From: an uncultured Oscillospiraceae bacterium | Lineage (GTDB): Bacteria; Bacillota_A; Clostridia; Oscillospirales; Oscillospiraceae | Direction: 5' to 3' | Assembly: GCA_934667865.1 (NCBI GenBank) | Contig: CAKUMR010000069.1 | Span: 1-6,399, forward strand | Length of the DNA stretch: 6,399 nucleotides | In this document: one piece after another, positions 5,170 to 6,399 of the stretch | Layout: each line of letters begins with the position of its first letter | Numbering within the stretch: the first letter of the stretch is position 1 | The notes under the pieces: model-generated | Told to the model about the DNA's origin: nothing | The model's input: only the letters and a program-made list of their open reading frames with translations | Databases searched by the model: none | Program-made: the position numbers and the translations under genes

Positions 5170-6399
5170 TTAAATTTCCATAATGACCGGCAGGATCATC
5201 GGGTTGCGCTTGGTGTTCTTGAACAGGAACTGGCTCAGATCGCCCTTGATGGTGGATTTGATCGTCGCCCAGTCGGAGATGTTGCGCGCCTGACAGGTTT
5301 CCAGAGAGTGCGCGGCAACCATTTTCATGGCATCCATCAGATCCTCGTTGTCCTTCATGTAGACGAAGCCGCGGCTGATGATGTCCGGGCCGGAGAGAAC
5401 GGAGCCGTCCTCGCTGGACAGGTTGACGCAAACAACGATCATGCCGTCCTGCGCCAGATGCTTGCGGTCGCGCAGCACGACGCTTCCCACGTCGCCCACG
5501 CCGGTACCGTCCACGAGGATCTTGCCTGCCGGGACCGTGCCGCCCAGACGGCAGGTCTTGGGGGTACATTCGATCACGCGGCCGATGTCACTGATGAGGA
5601 TATTTTTCGGATTCATGCCCATCTGACGGGCGAGAGCGGCGTGCTTTTGCAGGTGCCGCTGTTCGCCGTGGACGGGAATGAAGAACTTCGGCTTCGTCAG
5701 CGCGTGGATGATCTTCAGCTCCTCGCAGCAGGCATGGCCGGAAACGTGCAGGCCTTCCAGCCGGTCGTAGACCACGTCCGCGCCCTTGCGGTAGAGCTCA
5801 TTGATGATGCGGGAGATGGATTTTTCATTGCCGGGAATGGCGGAGGCCGAGATAATCACGTGGTCGCCCGGCTGAATCTCCACCTGCCGGTGGCTGGAAA
5901 AGGCCATGCGGTACAGGGCGGACATATCCTCGCCCTGTGAGCCGGTGGAAACGATGACCAGCTTGTCCTTCGGCACGGACTTGATCTGGTTGATGTCCAC
6001 CAGCGTGCCCTCCGGGATGGTGAGATAGCCCAGCTCCGTGGCGACCTTGAGGATGTTTTCCATGCTGCGTCCGGTGACGGCGACCCTGCGGCCGTAGCGG
6101 TGGGCGATGGCCAGCACCGCTTGGATGCGGTGCATATTTGAGGCGAAGGTCGTGACGATGATGCGGTTCTTGCAGCCCTTGAAGTGGCGGTCAAAGCTCT
6201 CGGCCACGGTGGATTCCGAGGGCGTGTAGCCGGGACGCTCGACATTGGTCGAGTCGCACAGCAGGGCGTAGACGCCCTCCTTGCCGAGCATGCCGAAGCG
6301 GCCGAGGTCCGTCATGCCGTCCTCCGACGTGGGGTCGATCTTGAAGTCGCCCGTAAAGAGCACGGTGCCGACCGGCGTATGGATGGCAAAGGCGACGGC
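5170..6399 (-). CDS. rnj: Ribonuclease J (metallo-beta-lactamase/beta-CASP), N-terminus beyond window
   Basis: The frame is open to the right edge on the minus strand, giving 409 visible residues of a family usually about 550 long; roughly 140 N-terminal residues, including the HxHxDH zinc motif, lie outside. RNase J is a cytoplasmic 5'-3' exoribonuclease and endonuclease central to RNA decay and maturation in Gram-positives. Visible landmarks: VLFTGDFKID with the metal-binding Asp, LLCDSTNVERPG (beta-CASP motif A), TFASNMHRIQ, VAVTGRSMEN, VSTGSQGEDMSAL, HVSGHA (motif B, about 5728-5745), and IPVHGEQRHL (motif C, His at 5668-5670). The C-terminal domain contains VGDVGSVVLRDRKHLAQDG and SRGFVYM and ends PVIMEI. 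Length and C-terminus look complete. J1 and J2 paralogues cannot be told apart from this fragment. It is followed on its own strand by the REP units and the RAYT gene; no classical T-tract terminator lies after its stop. Confidence 0.96.
   Translation of the reverse strand, partial: AVAFAIHTPVGTVLFTGDFKIDPTSEDGMTDLGRFGMLGKEGVYALLCDSTNVERPGYTPSESTVAESFDRHFKGCKNRIIVTTFASNMHRIQAVLAIAHRYGRRVAVTGRSMENILKVATELGYLTIPEGTLVDINQIKSVPKDKLVIVSTGSQGEDMSALYRMAFSSHRQVEIQPGDHVIISASAIPGNEKSISRIINELYRKGADVVYDRLEGLHVSGHACCEELKIIHALTKPKFFIPVHGEQRHLQKHAALARQMGMNPKNILISDIGRVIECTPKTCRLGGTVPAGKILVDGTGVGDVGSVVLRDRKHLAQDGMIVVCVNLSSEDGSVLSGPDIISRGFVYMKDNEDLMDAMKMVAAHSLETCQARNISDWATIKSTIKGDLSQFLFKNTKRNPMILPVIMEI

Noticed and set aside
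4798..5940. Long plus-strand open frame of 380 codons
   Set aside because: It lies antisense to the clear RNase J and RAYT genes and runs through the REP-like palindromes; the translation has no recognisable domain and results from the G+C-rich codon use of the real genes.

Overview
The window (about 60% G+C by eye) looks like chromosome from a Gram-positive Clostridia bacterium, probably a gut Oscillospirales/Ruminococcaceae-type organism. This is inferred from strong GGAGG ribosome binding sites, sigma-A-type promoters, RNase J, a YkuD transpeptidase with bacterial Ig-like modules, a lipoprotein with a Pro/Thr/Glu linker, and an Lgt homologue of the GCCYG type. The taxon is an inference; no marker gene fixes it.

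Layout, left to right. (1) 2-1348, plus: 3' part of a secreted L,D-transpeptidase with three Ig-like modules and a Pro/Thr/Glu tail, closed by a strong terminator (1355-1388). (2) 1450-2709, plus: a lipoprotein with a metzincin-like zinc protease motif, with its own promoter (1391-1419) directly behind that terminator. (3) 2777-3034, plus: a small three-helix membrane protein with a near-consensus promoter (2713-2741) and a terminator (3052-3085). (4) 3107-3889 and 3879-4541, plus: an Lgt-family membrane protein overlapping a HAD-superfamily phosphatase by 11 bases, probably translationally coupled. (5) 4552-4584: a hairpin terminator shared by convergent genes. (6) 4588-5043, minus: a REP-associated tyrosine transposase (RAYT, HUH/Y1 type). 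(7) 5066-5155: a short array of 35-base units carrying a REP-like palindrome. (8) 5170-6399, minus: the C-terminal three quarters of ribonuclease J, cut by the window edge.

The left half is an envelope-oriented neighbourhood: a peptidoglycan cross-linking enzyme, a surface lipoprotein protease candidate, a small membrane protein and a lipoprotein-modification-type enzyme. Each of the first three transcription units seems to have its own control signals, so this is a cluster rather than one operon.

The most interesting signal is in the right half. A 26-base REP-like element, GTAG followed by a near-perfect 9+2+9 palindrome, occurs twice, plus a decayed third copy, just upstream of the RAYT gene. 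It also occurs once, inverted, inside the RAYT coding sequence, where it is read in frame without a stop, between the HUH motif and the catalytic tyrosine. The transposase gene therefore carries a copy of what is probably its own recognition element. No tRNA, rRNA, CRISPR array or insertion sequence with terminal repeats was seen, and no gene-free stretch exceeds 300 bases.
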